A stretch of 43,172 nucleotides of DNA from CAZQCV01 sp964591665 (GCA_964591665.1 CAZQCV010000003.1:1-43172); one strand, 5' to 3'; counted from the first letter of the stretch, positions 24,679 through 32,509 are shown. Numbers and translations: made by a program. Notes: generated from the sequence alone by a model not told the origin.

Positions 24679-25059
24679 ATGAGAATTCTAGGTATAACAA
24701 TTCCAAATGAAAAGCGTCTTGAGGTAGGTCTTACTGCACTATACGGTATCGGTATGTCACGTGCACAAAAGATTCTTGATGAAGTTAAAATCCCTCGAGG
24801 TAAAAAAGCATCTGAGCTTACTACAGAAGAGGAAAATAATATCCGTCTTATCGTTGAAGCTATGAAGATTGAAGGTAACCTCAAGCGTGAAGTTTCAGCA
24901 AACGTAAAACGATTGAAAGATATCAAAGCCTATCGAGGTGTTCGCCACATGAGAAAGCTTCCAGTTCGTGGTCAACGTACAAAGACAAATTCTCGAACAG
25001 TCCGTGGTAACGTTCGAAAGACAATGTCATCAGGTCGACGAAAACTTGAAAAAACTTGA
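24679..25059 (+). CDS. rpsM: Ribosomal protein uS13
   Basis: A 126-residue small-subunit head protein. The N-terminus MRILGITIPNEKRLEVGLTA and the C-terminal GVRHMRKLPVRGQRTKTNSR match the family. The tail is basic. It contacts uS19 and tRNA in the P site. A 56-bp AT-rich gap with no clear signal precedes rpsK. Confidence 0.96.
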   Translation: MRILGITIPNEKRLEVGLTALYGIGMSRAQKILDEVKIPRGKKASELTTEEENNIRLIVEAMKIEGNLKREVSANVKRLKDIKAYRGVRHMRKLPVRGQRTKTNSRTVRGNVRKTMSSGRRKLEKT

Positions 25060-25115
25060 TCTCTTAGTTTAAGTCATTCATTAGTTTATTTTATTATTAG
25101 ATTACTTAGTTTATT

Positions 25116-25544
25116 ATGGGAAAGAAACGTATTGCAACACAAAAAGGTGCAGAAGGGATTGGAGCAAAGTCTTCAGCCTCTCGTGTTCCTAAGAAAAAGC
25201 TTTCTGCTGGAACACTCCACATCGAAGCAACCTTCAACAATACCAAAGTTGTTTTTTCTGATAAAACAGGAGCAACAATCTTTTGGTCTTCAGCAGGTGC
25301 ACTTGGTTTTAAAGGTGCTAAAAAAGGCACACCATTCGCTGCTTCAAAGATTGGAGAAGTGCTTGGAGAGAAAGCAGCAGCACTTGGTGTTAAGGAAGCA
25401 GATGCTGTCATCTCTGGTGTTGGCTCAGGTCGAGAATCAGTTATTCGATCATTTATGGCACATGGTATCGAACTCACAGGTATTCGTGACGTTACTCCAG
25501 TTCCACACAATGGTCCTAAACCTAAGAAACCTCGCCGCGTTTAA
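25116..25544 (+). CDS. rpsK: Ribosomal protein uS11
   Basis: A 142-residue platform protein. Family features are LHIEATFNNTKVVFSDKTG, GFKGAKKGTPFAA and the C-terminal GIRDVTPVPHNGPKPKKPRR. It has an N-terminal extension of basic residues (MGKKRIATQKG) compared with the usual 129-residue form. Followed 23 bp later by rpsD. Confidence 0.96.
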   Translation: MGKKRIATQKGAEGIGAKSSASRVPKKKLSAGTLHIEATFNNTKVVFSDKTGATIFWSSAGALGFKGAKKGTPFAASKIGEVLGEKAAALGVKEADAVISGVGSGRESVIRSFMAHGIELTGIRDVTPVPHNGPKPKKPRRV

Positions 25545-25567
25545 TCCGCTTTGAGTAATCACTGTAT

Positions 25568-26179
25568 ATGAAACTAGAAAGAAAATACAAAATTTGTCGT
25601 CGTCTCGGTGCTGGTATTTTTGAAAAATGTCAGACTCCAAAATTTGCTGCTTCAGCACAAAAGAAAGCACAAGTTCGTAGTTCAGCAAAACGTCCAAAAG
25701 CTCCTTCTGAATACGCACTTCAGCTTATCGAAAAACAAAAAATCCGCTTCGGATATGGTGTTAGCGAGAAACAGCTTTCAAACTACGCAAAAGCATCTCT
25801 TGCACAAAAAGGCACTTCTATCCAAGATTATCTTTTTGAATCTCTAGAAACTCGTCTTGATAATGTTGTCTACCGTCTTGGTTTTGCTCACACACGACGT
25901 CTTGCAAGACAGATGGTATCTCATGGTCACTTTACCGTAAATGGTGTTCGATCAACCATTCCATCTCAGCAAGTGAAAGTAGGTGATGTTATCGCTGTTC
26001 GTCAAGGTAGTCGTTCAAGTTCACTATTTGCGAACTTTGCAGAAAAAGCAAAACAATACAAAGCTCCTGCATGGTTAACTGTTTCTCCTGAAAAAATGGA
26101 AGCAACAGTCGCAAGTTCACCGAAGAACGTCGAAGCCTTCTTCAATTTTGGTTCCGTGTTTGAGTTCTATAGTCGTTAA
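25568..26179 (+). CDS. rpsD: Ribosomal protein uS4
   Basis: A 203-residue small-subunit assembly protein. The S4-type RNA-binding domain covers LDNVVYRLGFAHTRRLARQM to VNGVRS (about residues 95-125). The N-terminus reads MKLERKYKICRRLGAGIF and has two cysteines, C9 and C20; a full C4 zinc knuckle is not seen. Direct repeats of TAGTCGTTA flank its stop (about 26170-26195). It lies 41 bp before rpoA. Confidence 0.95.
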   Translation: MKLERKYKICRRLGAGIFEKCQTPKFAASAQKKAQVRSSAKRPKAPSEYALQLIEKQKIRFGYGVSEKQLSNYAKASLAQKGTSIQDYLFESLETRLDNVVYRLGFAHTRRLARQMVSHGHFTVNGVRSTIPSQQVKVGDVIAVRQGSRSSSLFANFAEKAKQYKAPAWLTVSPEKMEATVASSPKNVEAFFNFGSVFEFYSR

Positions 26180-26220
26180 TTTTATTAGTCGTTAGTACGT
26201 GTCATCGTGCACAACACGCT

Positions 26221-27210
26221 ATGTCAGACTATTCTATCCTTTTGCCACAAAAACCCCGCGTCGTTTCTGAAACAGAAACCAAAGGTATTTATGAAATAGA
26301 TAACCTGTATCCAGGATACGGTCATACACTAGGTAATTCGCTCCGTCGTATTATCTTGTCATCTCTTCCTGGTGCTGCAATCACATCAATAAAAATTGAT
26401 GGTGTTGCGCATGAGTTTTCAACACTCGAAGGTCTTAAAGAAGACATCGTTTTGGTTATTCTCAATCTTAAAAAAGTTCGTTTTAAATTGCTTACTGATG
26501 AGCCACAAGTTGCTATCCTTCAAGTAAAAGGCCCAAAGCTTGTTACTGCTGCTGATATCAAGACTCCTGGTCAGCTCGAAGTACTTACACCAGATCAATA
26601 TATCGGTGAACTTACTGATAAAAATACTACACTCTCTATTGAACTCACTGTTGAAAAAGGTCTTGGTTTTGTTCCTCGCGAACTTCACCAAAAGGCAAAG
26701 GTAGATATCGGCACGATTGCTGTTGATGCTATTTTCTCTCCGATTCGTCGTGTTGCATATGAAGTAGAAAACATGCGTGTTGGTGACAATACTAACCACA
26801 ATCGTCTTCGAGTTATTATCGAAACTGACGGCACCCTTTCTCCTGCACAAGCACTTGAACGTTCTATCGAAATCATGATTCTTCAACTTCAAGCAATTTA
26901 TGGCTTCAAGGGAATGGAAGAGCCAGTAATCGAGAAAGCTCCAGTAGAAGCAGTTGCTCACCATACAGCTGAAGAAGCAACTGAAACACACACAGAGACA
27001 GCGGATTTGAGTGATATGATGAAGACTCGGATTGATACATTGCCGCTCTCTAGTAGAATTTTGAATGCCCTCGCTCAAGCGAATATCAGAACACTTGGTG
27101 GTATCGCTCGGAAAAAAGAAGATGATCTTCTCGAGATTGAGGGTATTGGAGAAAAAGGTTTACAAGAAATCAAGCGGATACTTTCCGATTATGGTATTAC
27201 GCTTAAATAA
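26221..27210 (+). CDS. rpoA: RNA polymerase alpha subunit
   Basis: A 329-residue subunit. The N-terminal dimerisation domain has GYGHTLGNSLRRIILSSLPGAA; the C-terminal domain (about residues 265-329) has the two helix-hairpin-helix-like motifs LSSRILNALAQANIRTLGGI and EIEGIGEKGLQEI that bind UP elements and activators. The linker is acidic and Ala/Thr-rich (HHTAEEATETHTETADLSD). Length is normal. It is followed by rplQ after 6 bp. Confidence 0.97.
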   Translation: MSDYSILLPQKPRVVSETETKGIYEIDNLYPGYGHTLGNSLRRIILSSLPGAAITSIKIDGVAHEFSTLEGLKEDIVLVILNLKKVRFKLLTDEPQVAILQVKGPKLVTAADIKTPGQLEVLTPDQYIGELTDKNTTLSIELTVEKGLGFVPRELHQKAKVDIGTIAVDAIFSPIRRVAYEVENMRVGDNTNHNRLRVIIETDGTLSPAQALERSIEIMILQLQAIYGFKGMEEPVIEKAPVEAVAHHTAEEATETHTETADLSDMMKTRIDTLPLSSRILNALAQANIRTLGGIARKKEDDLLEIEGIGEKGLQEIKRILSDYGITLK

Positions 27211-27216
27211 TTAGAT

Positions 27217-27573
27217 ATGAGACACCATAATAATGTAAGAAAATTTGGACGGACAAAAAATCAGCGACGAGCATTGCTGAAGGGTCTTGCGTTGTCTCTT
27301 ATAAAGACTGAACGTATTACTACAACGGAAGCAAAAGCAAAAGAACTTCGTCCATACATTGAGAAAATGATCAGTCAAGCACAGAAAGGTGATGCGAACT
27401 CAAAACGTTTGATTGTCGCAAAGCTTATGAACCGCGTTACAGAATCAAAAAAACTTATCGAAGACATTGCTCCTCGATTCAAAGGTCGACAAGGAGGGTA
27501 CACACGTATTCTCAAGCTCCCACAAAGACTCTCTGATGGGGCTCCAATGGCGATTATCGAATTTGTAGCATAA
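27217..27573 (+). CDS. rplQ: Ribosomal protein bL17
   Basis: A 118-residue large-subunit protein near the exit tunnel. The start MRHHNNVRKFGRTKNQRRAL, the internal LIKTERITTTEAKAKELRP and the final RLSDGAPMAIIEFV are all family traits. Standard position after rpoA; rplM follows after 5 bp. Confidence 0.96.
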   Translation: MRHHNNVRKFGRTKNQRRALLKGLALSLIKTERITTTEAKAKELRPYIEKMISQAQKGDANSKRLIVAKLMNRVTESKKLIEDIAPRFKGRQGGYTRILKLPQRLSDGAPMAIIEFVA

Positions 27574-27578
27574 GCTGT

Positions 27579-27941
27579 ATGAAACACACACAAACAAAAA
27601 CACACATCATTGATGCAACTGGCAAGACACTCGGCCGTACTGCTAGTGCGGTAGCAAAATTGCTCATGGGGAAAGATACTGCTTCATTTGAACGAAACAC
27701 TGTTTCAGAAAATAAAGTGTCTATCATAAATACTTCAAAAGCATCAATTGATCCTAAAAAACTTACTGCAAAATTCTACGAACGATATTCAGGATACCCA
27801 GGAGGTCTTACAAAAGAACGCATGGATATGATTATCGCACGAAAAGGTTACAGTGAAGTATTCAAACTTGCTGTCTATGGTATGCTTCCAGGAAACAAAC
27901 TCCGTGCCCGTCTTATGAAAAATTTAACTGTTTCTGAATAA
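27579..27941 (+). CDS. rplM: Ribosomal protein uL13
   Basis: A 120-residue protein that initiates large-subunit assembly. Visible are IIDATGKTLGRTAS, then a lysine-rich central strand, YSGYPGG and VYGMLPGNKLRARLMKNL. About 20 residues shorter than the usual 142, with a short centre. It is coupled to rpsI, 1 bp downstream. Confidence 0.94.
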   Translation: MKHTQTKTHIIDATGKTLGRTASAVAKLLMGKDTASFERNTVSENKVSIINTSKASIDPKKLTAKFYERYSGYPGGLTKERMDMIIARKGYSEVFKLAVYGMLPGNKLRARLMKNLTVSE

Positions 27942-27942
27942 T

Positions 27943-28374
27943 ATGGAGAAAAAAGCAAAAAAATACATAGAAGCCATCGGTCGTCGTAAGACATCATCTG
28001 CTCGAGTCCGTCTAACTGAAAGTGCAAAAGACACATTCATGGTAAACGATAAAGAGATGAAAGTATACTTTCCAACAAAGGAACTTCAAAACGCAGCGAC
28101 ATCAGCACTCAAAGAAGTAGGTGAACTCACCTCTGCGTATGATATTACGGTGAAAGTTTCTGGAGGTGGTATTCACTCTCAAGCAGAAGCTATCCGTCAC
28201 GGTCTCGCTCGTGTACTCGCTACACTTGGTACCACTGATGATGTGCTCGCCGTTAACCCAAACAAAACAAAACTCAAAAAAGCAGGAATGCTCAAACGTG
28301 ACCCTCGTGCAAAAGAACGACGTAAGTTCGGTCTCAAGAAGGCTCGTAAAGCTCCACAGTGGTCAAAGCGTTAA
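27943..28374 (+). CDS. rpsI: Ribosomal protein uS9
   Basis: A 143-residue small-subunit head protein whose C-terminal tail reaches the P-site tRNA. The family motifs AIGRRKTSSARVRL, VSGGGIHSQAEAIRHGLARVL and the tail DPRAKERRKFGLKKARKAPQWSKR-type segment (read in parts) are intact, ending in the conserved Lys-Arg. Last gene of the operon, followed by a terminator whose U run overlaps the metK promoter. Confidence 0.96.
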   Translation: MEKKAKKYIEAIGRRKTSSARVRLTESAKDTFMVNDKEMKVYFPTKELQNAATSALKEVGELTSAYDITVKVSGGGIHSQAEAIRHGLARVLATLGTTDDVLAVNPNKTKLKKAGMLKRDPRAKERRKFGLKKARKAPQWSKR

Positions 28375-28390
28375 TCTCGCTTCGCCCTAC

Positions 28391-28420
28391 AAACACTCTC
28401 ACACGAGAGTGTTTTGCTTT
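28391..28420 (+). terminator. Intrinsic terminator of the ribosomal operon
   Basis: A 10-bp stem AAACACTCTC/GAGAGTGTTT (28391-28400, 28405-28414), loop ACAC, then TTTTGCTTT. The T-rich tail supplies the -35 of the next promoter. Confidence 0.9.
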
Positions 28421-28441
28421 TAGGGTAATCTATGCTATAGT
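28414..28441 (+). promoter_or_regulatory. Promoter of the SAM riboswitch/metK
   Basis: TTGCTT (28414-28419), a 16-bp spacer and TATAGT (28436-28441). Transcription would start near 28448 and cover the riboswitch. Confidence 0.6.
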
Positions 28442-28458
28442 TAGGATACAACATCATA

Positions 28459-28610
28459 TGTTGTATACAGAGTGAGGCGAGAGATTTGGCTCTATGACCC
28501 TCCAGCAACCATCAATATTATATTGAATTGGTGCTCCATCCAACCGTCAATGTGCGGAAAGATACCTTTGATTACTATCTTTTCGCTTTTATAAGCGATT
28601 TTTTATTTTT
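28459..28610 (+). promoter_or_regulatory. SAM-I (S-box) riboswitch with transcription terminator
   Basis: The aptamer shows the S-box plan: P2a GAGG/CCTC (28474-28477, 28499-28502), P2b AGAG/CTCT, the conserved AGCAACC, P3, GGTGCT, P4 CCG/CGG, and a pseudoknot of P2-loop TTGG (28486-28489) with CCAA (28540-28543). The expression platform has a terminator (28583-28588 with 28593-28598, then T6) and an 11-bp antiterminator (28554-28564 with 28576-28586) that excludes it. High SAM should favour the terminator and shut off metK. Confidence 0.88.
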
Positions 28611-28613
28611 ATT

Positions 28614-29570
28614 ATGTACACACAAAAATATGTTACAGCGGAATTTGTAACACCTAAGCATCCAGATAAGCAGTGCGACATTATCGCTGACACACTCCTT
28701 GACGCGTTTTATGCCGAAGACAAAGAGAGTCGTGTTGCGATTGAGGTTATGGGAGGTCACGATCTTTTTACTATAAACGGTGAAGTCACGAGTACCGCAC
28801 TCGTCGATGTTGAGTCTATGGTTCGTGATCTTGTGGGAGAGAATTCGCGCGTCATAGTGAATCTTGTAAAACAGAGTCCAGAGATTGCACGTGGCGTCGA
28901 TACGGGCGGGGCAGGAGATCAGGGTATTATGAATGGCTATGCAACTCGATCAACCATGAGTCTACTACCATATGCGTATGATCGAGCACGAGCGCTCTGT
29001 ATGCACCTCTATCAGTTTTATCCGTATGATGGTAAGGTACAAGTTACTGTCGATGGTACGGTGGTAAAAACAGTCGTTGCTAGTTTCCAACATGCACCAC
29101 ATGATGAACTCCTTGCACATGTGAAAGATTTTATACAAGCGGAAGAATATATTATCAACTACACAGGAGATTGGGATATTGGCGGATTTGATGCAGATAC
29201 CGGGCTCTCTGGACGTAAAATTGTGATCGACAACTACGGACCAACTGTTCCTGTTGGCGGTGGTTCATTTTCAGGCAAAGACTACACAAAAGTAGATCGT
29301 TCAGGTGCATACATGGCTCGAAAAATTGCAGTTGATTATCTTAGAAAGTACGAAAGTGCAGAAGAAGTATTCGTACAGATTGCATATGCTATTGGCAAAG
29401 CAGAACCCGTTCAGGCTGTGGCGTATGTCGATGGAGTACCAGAACTCATCACTGGTTACGATCTCTCTCCACGAGGCATTAGAGAGGCTCTAGCGCTTGA
29501 TGAGATAACCTATGCAGAGACCGCGACGTGGGGGCATTTCGGTCGTGGGTTTGCATGGGACAAGTCCTAG
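28614..29570 (+). CDS. metK: S-adenosylmethionine synthetase, short form
   Basis: A 318-residue enzyme that makes SAM from methionine and ATP. Catalytic signatures are HPDKQCD (residues 16-22), the GAGDQG phosphate-binding loop, GLSGRKIVIDNYG and SGKDYTKVDRSGAY, and the final ATWGHFGRG. Typical bacterial MetK is about 384-400 residues; the missing 60-80 residues lie mostly in the centre of the protein, with no loss of active-site motifs. Product feedback comes through the riboswitch directly upstream. Expression ends before the separate promoter at 29576. Confidence 0.94.
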   Translation: MYTQKYVTAEFVTPKHPDKQCDIIADTLLDAFYAEDKESRVAIEVMGGHDLFTINGEVTSTALVDVESMVRDLVGENSRVIVNLVKQSPEIARGVDTGGAGDQGIMNGYATRSTMSLLPYAYDRARALCMHLYQFYPYDGKVQVTVDGTVVKTVVASFQHAPHDELLAHVKDFIQAEEYIINYTGDWDIGGFDADTGLSGRKIVIDNYGPTVPVGGGSFSGKDYTKVDRSGAYMARKIAVDYLRKYESAEEVFVQIAYAIGKAEPVQAVAYVDGVPELITGYDLSPRGIREALALDEITYAETATWGHFGRGFAWDKS

Positions 29571-29575
29571 TCTTG

Positions 29576-29584
29576 TGGTATACT
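29576..29584 (+). promoter_or_regulatory. Extended -10 of the YdjM-like gene
   Basis: TGGTATACT lies in the 20-bp gap after metK and ends 6 nt before the ATG at 29591, predicting a leaderless message. Confidence 0.6.
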
Positions 29585-29590
29585 TTTGAT

Positions 29591-30112
29591 ATGGATATTT
29601 TTGCACATGCACTCTGGACTAACGCACTCGCTCGAGCTGCGGTAGAGGATAAAGAAAAGAAAAAGAAAGGTCTACTGCTTAAACTTGGCTGGACAACTTT
29701 CTGGGGAATATTTCCAGATCTATTTGCATTTACGATTTCTTTTGTACTTGGAATATATAGTCTTATCACAACTGGTGCAATGGCCTTTGGCAGAGGTGCT
29801 GTTACTGGAGGACTTGCACCAACACTGTATCAATATAGTCATAGTCTTGTAATCTGGGCAGTAGTATTTGGTATTGTATGGTTTATATATAAACGTCCAC
29901 GCTGGGAGCTTCTCGGATGGGCACTTCATATACTAATCGATATTCCATCTCATGCAGGAGGATTTTATTTGACACCATTTCTTTTTCCGATTTCTGAATA
30001 TCGATTTACACACGGTGTCTCATGGGGCAATCCGATATTTATGACCGTGAACTATTCGTTGCTTTTGATTACGTGGGGATATATTTTGATTAGGAAATAT
30101 TCAGGTAAATAA
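29591..30112 (+). CDS. YdjM-like membrane protein, putative metal-dependent hydrolase
   Basis: A 173-residue polytopic protein with about four helices. His and Asp residues are spread as in the YdjM/DUF457 group: DIFAHALW at the N-terminus, WGIFPDLFAF, YQYSHSLVIW and LGWALHILIDIPSH. The family is called metal-dependent hydrolase, but no activity is proven for it generally. The start at 29591 is preferred to the in-frame start at 29528 because the promoter and the metK stop lie between them. Followed 3 bp later by the rhodanese-like gene. Confidence 0.65.
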   Translation: MDIFAHALWTNALARAAVEDKEKKKKGLLLKLGWTTFWGIFPDLFAFTISFVLGIYSLITTGAMAFGRGAVTGGLAPTLYQYSHSLVIWAVVFGIVWFIYKRPRWELLGWALHILIDIPSHAGGFYLTPFLFPISEYRFTHGVSWGNPIFMTVNYSLLLITWGYILIRKYSGK

Positions 30113-30115
30113 CGT

Positions 30116-30352
30116 ATGATCATTATCGACGTACGCACAAAAGAAGAATATGAAAGAGGTCATGCTGTCGGAGCATTGCATCACGATATTATGGAGATGA
30201 TGGAGGGTCGCTTTCCAGAACTCCCACAGGACGCTGAAATCACAGTATACTGTGAATCAGGAAACAGAGCTATGATGGCAAAGATGTTTATGGAGCAAGT
30301 AGGTTTCACCCATGTTGTCTCTGGCGGAGGATTGGCTGACATGGCTATATAA
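30116..30352 (+). CDS. Rhodanese-like domain protein
   Basis: A 78-residue single-domain sulfurtransferase. It starts with IIDVRTKEEYERGHAVGA, the usual rhodanese opening, and the active-site loop is YCESGNRA with the catalytic cysteine (CxSGxR). It can carry a persulfide for sulfur transfer. Shorter than the normal 100-130 residues, but core strands and the catalytic loop are kept. MnmA at 18463 is a possible acceptor, but nothing in the sequence shows this. Confidence 0.85.
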   Translation: MIIIDVRTKEEYERGHAVGALHHDIMEMMEGRFPELPQDAEITVYCESGNRAMMAKMFMEQVGFTHVVSGGGLADMAI

Positions 30353-30355
30353 AAA

Positions 30356-30380
30356 AGCACACCATAAGATGTGCTCTGTG
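30356..30380 (+). terminator. Weak terminator-like hairpin after the rhodanese gene
   Basis: AGCACA/TGTGCT (30356-30361, 30370-30375) just after the stop, followed by CTGTGTTTG. The T run is poor. It lies between two convergent genes. Confidence 0.35.
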
Positions 30381-30401
30381 TTTGTGATATGAGGACGTTT
30401 A

Positions 30402-31223
30402 TTATAAGCCCTCTATGAATTTGATTCGGTTTTTAATCGGTGGATGTGTACCGATAAGTTTTAAGTACAGCATACGCGCTACTCTCTGCCTTTTGGTTAA
30501 ATCATCTAATTGCTCATCTTCTGCAATTTTTAATTTACTTAGCATACGTATTGCATGTTCTTTGCCAATAACAGCTGCTGCAACATGGTCAGCGGCATAT
30601 TCTGTTCTTCTTTGTATATAAGCATAGAAGATGAGTGATATTGGTAGAAATACAATAGGGTTCAAAGGACAGAAATATAGCATCAAGGTAAACAAAGTAT
30701 CCATTTTTGTGTGATCTTTGTGTGTGAAATGAGTGTATTCGTGAGTAATAATATACCCATTCTCTTCAATAAAATTATTACAGAGTAGAGAATATTCTAA
30801 CCCGATATAAAACACATCTTCCGTAACATTTTGTTTTCTAATCATACCCAAGTGGGCTGGGCAACCACTCTCTCTTTGAAAAATCTTACACTCAAGTGGT
30901 ATCTTTTTGCCATATAAAATCGATACGTAATCTAAGGTTGTTTGTAATTTAAACCCAGCGTCAAACACAAAGAAAAAATTTGAGTATAGGATATCTTCTT
31001 CTAAAATACCACTTCTACTTTTCCTAAAGAGTTCAAGGAATTTTCCAACAAAGTACACATTGATCACATACAGAGGGAAATCGTACCAATGTTTGCTTGT
31101 ATATACATATACAATTGCAATTATAGAGAGCAGTATTTTAAACAAAGTTAAGATACGTTTAGTTTTGATGTCGATAGAAGATACTTTATCTCCATTTGGA
31201 AGGGTAATAATACTTGGTTTCAT
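30402..31223 (-). CDS. M48-family membrane metalloprotease
   Basis: A 273-residue zinc protease resembling HtpX. The zinc site is HEYTH at residues 161-165 with the third ligand E208 in TEYAAD (E-x3-D pattern), and the C-terminal THPPIKNRIKFI matches the family. Two membrane segments occur before the zinc site (about 25-45 and 50-65) and a hydrophobic pair after it (about 174-202). HtpX degrades misfolded membrane proteins; the role here is inferred. It has a strong promoter of its own and is convergent with the rhodanese gene. Confidence 0.85.
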   Translation of the reverse strand: MKPSIITLPNGDKVSSIDIKTKRILTLFKILLSIIAIVYVYTSKHWYDFPLYVINVYFVGKFLELFRKSRSGILEEDILYSNFFFVFDAGFKLQTTLDYVSILYGKKIPLECKIFQRESGCPAHLGMIRKQNVTEDVFYIGLEYSLLCNNFIEENGYIITHEYTHFTHKDHTKMDTLFTLMLYFCPLNPIVFLPISLIFYAYIQRRTEYAADHVAAAVIGKEHAIRMLSKLKIAEDEQLDDLTKRQRVARMLYLKLIGTHPPIKNRIKFIEGL

Positions 31224-31242
31224 TCGATTTTAAATTTTTCTC

Positions 31243-31271
31243 ACTATACTACAATATTTAGCAATAGTCAA
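31243..31271 (-). promoter_or_regulatory. Promoter of the M48 protease gene
   Basis: On the minus strand TTGACT (31271-31266), a 17-bp spacer and TATAGT (31248-31243). The leader is about 13 nt. Confidence 0.8.
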
Positions 31272-31301
31272 TATACAAAGCCTTAGAAACTTTTTTATAT
31301 A

Positions 31302-31310
31302 TGATATACT
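31302..31310 (+). promoter_or_regulatory. Extended -10 of the 23-codon gene
   Basis: TGATATACT; the transcript would start near 31317, about 27 nt before the ATG at 31344, and end at the terminator 31431-31457. Confidence 0.55.
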
Positions 31311-31343
31311 AAAAGCCATTAGCCAGTAATAAATATATTGTGT

Positions 31344-31415
31344 ATGGCAAAAGGAAATGAAAGCCGTCGCAAAGAAGTAAAGAAGCCAAAAAAAGACAAG
31401 GCTCCAAAAAAATAA
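31344..31415 (+). CDS. 23-residue lysine-rich peptide
   Basis: A 23-codon ORF between a promoter and a terminator of its own. It reads MAKGNESRRKEVKK and then PKKDKAPKK, with 10 Lys, 2 Arg and no aromatic or membrane-spanning residues, so it is very basic and likely unstructured. Binding to rRNA, DNA or another anion is the natural guess, but nothing identifies a function. I recall similar short MxKGNxSRRKE-type hypothetical peptides in other bacteria, which supports coding, but this is memory only. Confidence 0.6.
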   Translation: MAKGNESRRKEVKKPKKDKAPKK

Positions 31416-31430
31416 TACTTCTTTCTAGAG

Positions 31431-31460
31431 AAACCAAGATTCCTATCGTCTTGGTTTTTT
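31431..31460 (+). terminator. Intrinsic terminator after the small peptide gene
   Basis: AAACCAAGA/TCTTGGTTT (31431-31439, 31449-31457), then more T. It isolates the small gene from the AI-2E transporter gene. Confidence 0.85.
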
Positions 31461-31481
31461 CTATGCGGAAAGTACATTTTT

Positions 31482-31490
31482 TGGTATACT
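31482..31490 (+). promoter_or_regulatory. Extended -10 of the AI-2E-type gene
   Basis: TGGTATACT ends 8 nt before the ATG at 31499, predicting a leaderless transcript. Confidence 0.6.
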
Positions 31491-31498
31491 GTTTGTGT

Positions 31499-32503
31499 AT
31501 GGAACATAAAACACTTGAGAAATCTTTTTTCTTTGGACTACTTATCATTACTACTGTTTGTGCACTTCTCGTGTTACAACCATTTCTTCTGGTGATTGTT
31601 GTTGGCGCGTCGCTCGCGATTGTTTTTAATCCGTTGCTAAAAATTTTCCAGAAAGTTTTCAAAGAGCGTTGGCTTGGTGCGCTACTTACGACGATACTAT
31701 TTGTCATGTTGCTCACAGGGCCGTTGTTTCTTTTGGGAACAGTCTTGGTTCGTGAATCTCAAGGTTTATACAGCTCATTAGTGAGAGAGCAGGGATTAGA
31801 CCCATTGGTATTACATATCCAAACCATCGTTGATAAATTTTTTCCATTACTAGGGATCAATGTTCAAGAAATAGGATTAAACCTTGCAAAATACCTCTCA
31901 TCGAATCTTGATGTTATTTTTACCACAACGGTGAACACCGTACTCGCGCTTGTGTTTGTAATTATGTCTCTTTTTTATTTTCTTAAAAATGGAAGCAAGT
32001 GGAAAGATGTGCTCATTAAATTTTCTCCATTGAGTACTACCGCAGATGAAAAGATCATGAACAGGCTTATCCATGCGGTAAATGGTGTCATGCGCGGGTA
32101 TCTTTTGATCGCTTTTGCGCAAGGTGTACTCATGGGTATTGGTCTTTGGATATTCGGAGTTCCAAACCCTGCATTGTGGGGAACTATAACGGGAATCGTA
32201 TCACTCGTTCCAACACTTGGTACCGCTTTTGTCGCTGTTCCTGCGGTACTTTATCTTGCAGCGACCGGAACACTTGGACAAGCGCTTGGCTTGCTTGCGT
32301 GGGCAGTACTTCTGGTGGGTCTTATTGATAACATGCTTAACCCAATTCTTGTCGGAAACAAAGTAGATATTCCGGCGATGTTGATACTGTTCTCTGTACT
32401 GGGAGGTTTGAGTCTCTTTGGACCCGCAGGTATTTTGGTAGGTCCGTTAGTTATCTCATTACTGTTTGCACTTTTTGATATTTATAAGACTGAATATCGA
32501 TAA
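31499..32503 (+). CDS. AI-2E family membrane transporter
   Basis: A 334-residue protein with about seven to eight membrane helices, typical of AI-2E/YdiK-type exporters. The N-terminal helix pair, the charged loop SQGLYSSLVREQG, the C-terminal NPALWGTITGIVSLVPTLG and the LIDNMLNPILVGNKVDIPA signature are family traits. Substrates of this large family are diverse and mostly unknown; transport of autoinducer-2 cannot be assumed. The start at 31499 fits the promoter; the upstream in-frame starts fall in the terminator. The next gene starts 6 bp later. Confidence 0.9.
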   Translation: MEHKTLEKSFFFGLLIITTVCALLVLQPFLLVIVVGASLAIVFNPLLKIFQKVFKERWLGALLTTILFVMLLTGPLFLLGTVLVRESQGLYSSLVREQGLDPLVLHIQTIVDKFFPLLGINVQEIGLNLAKYLSSNLDVIFTTTVNTVLALVFVIMSLFYFLKNGSKWKDVLIKFSPLSTTADEKIMNRLIHAVNGVMRGYLLIAFAQGVLMGIGLWIFGVPNPALWGTITGIVSLVPTLGTAFVAVPAVLYLAATGTLGQALGLLAWAVLLVGLIDNMLNPILVGNKVDIPAMLILFSVLGGLSLFGPAGILVGPLVISLLFALFDIYKTEYR

Positions 32504-32509
32504 TTATCT

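Noticed and set aside
26419..27078. 219-codon ORF on the minus strand inside rpoA
   Set aside because: It is antisense to a certain rpoA and its composition (Cys, Phe, Asn rich) reflects the complementary frame.
28375..28613. tRNA or other structural RNA in the metK spacer
   Set aside because: The pairing fits a terminator and a SAM-I riboswitch; no cloverleaf is found here or in other spacers.
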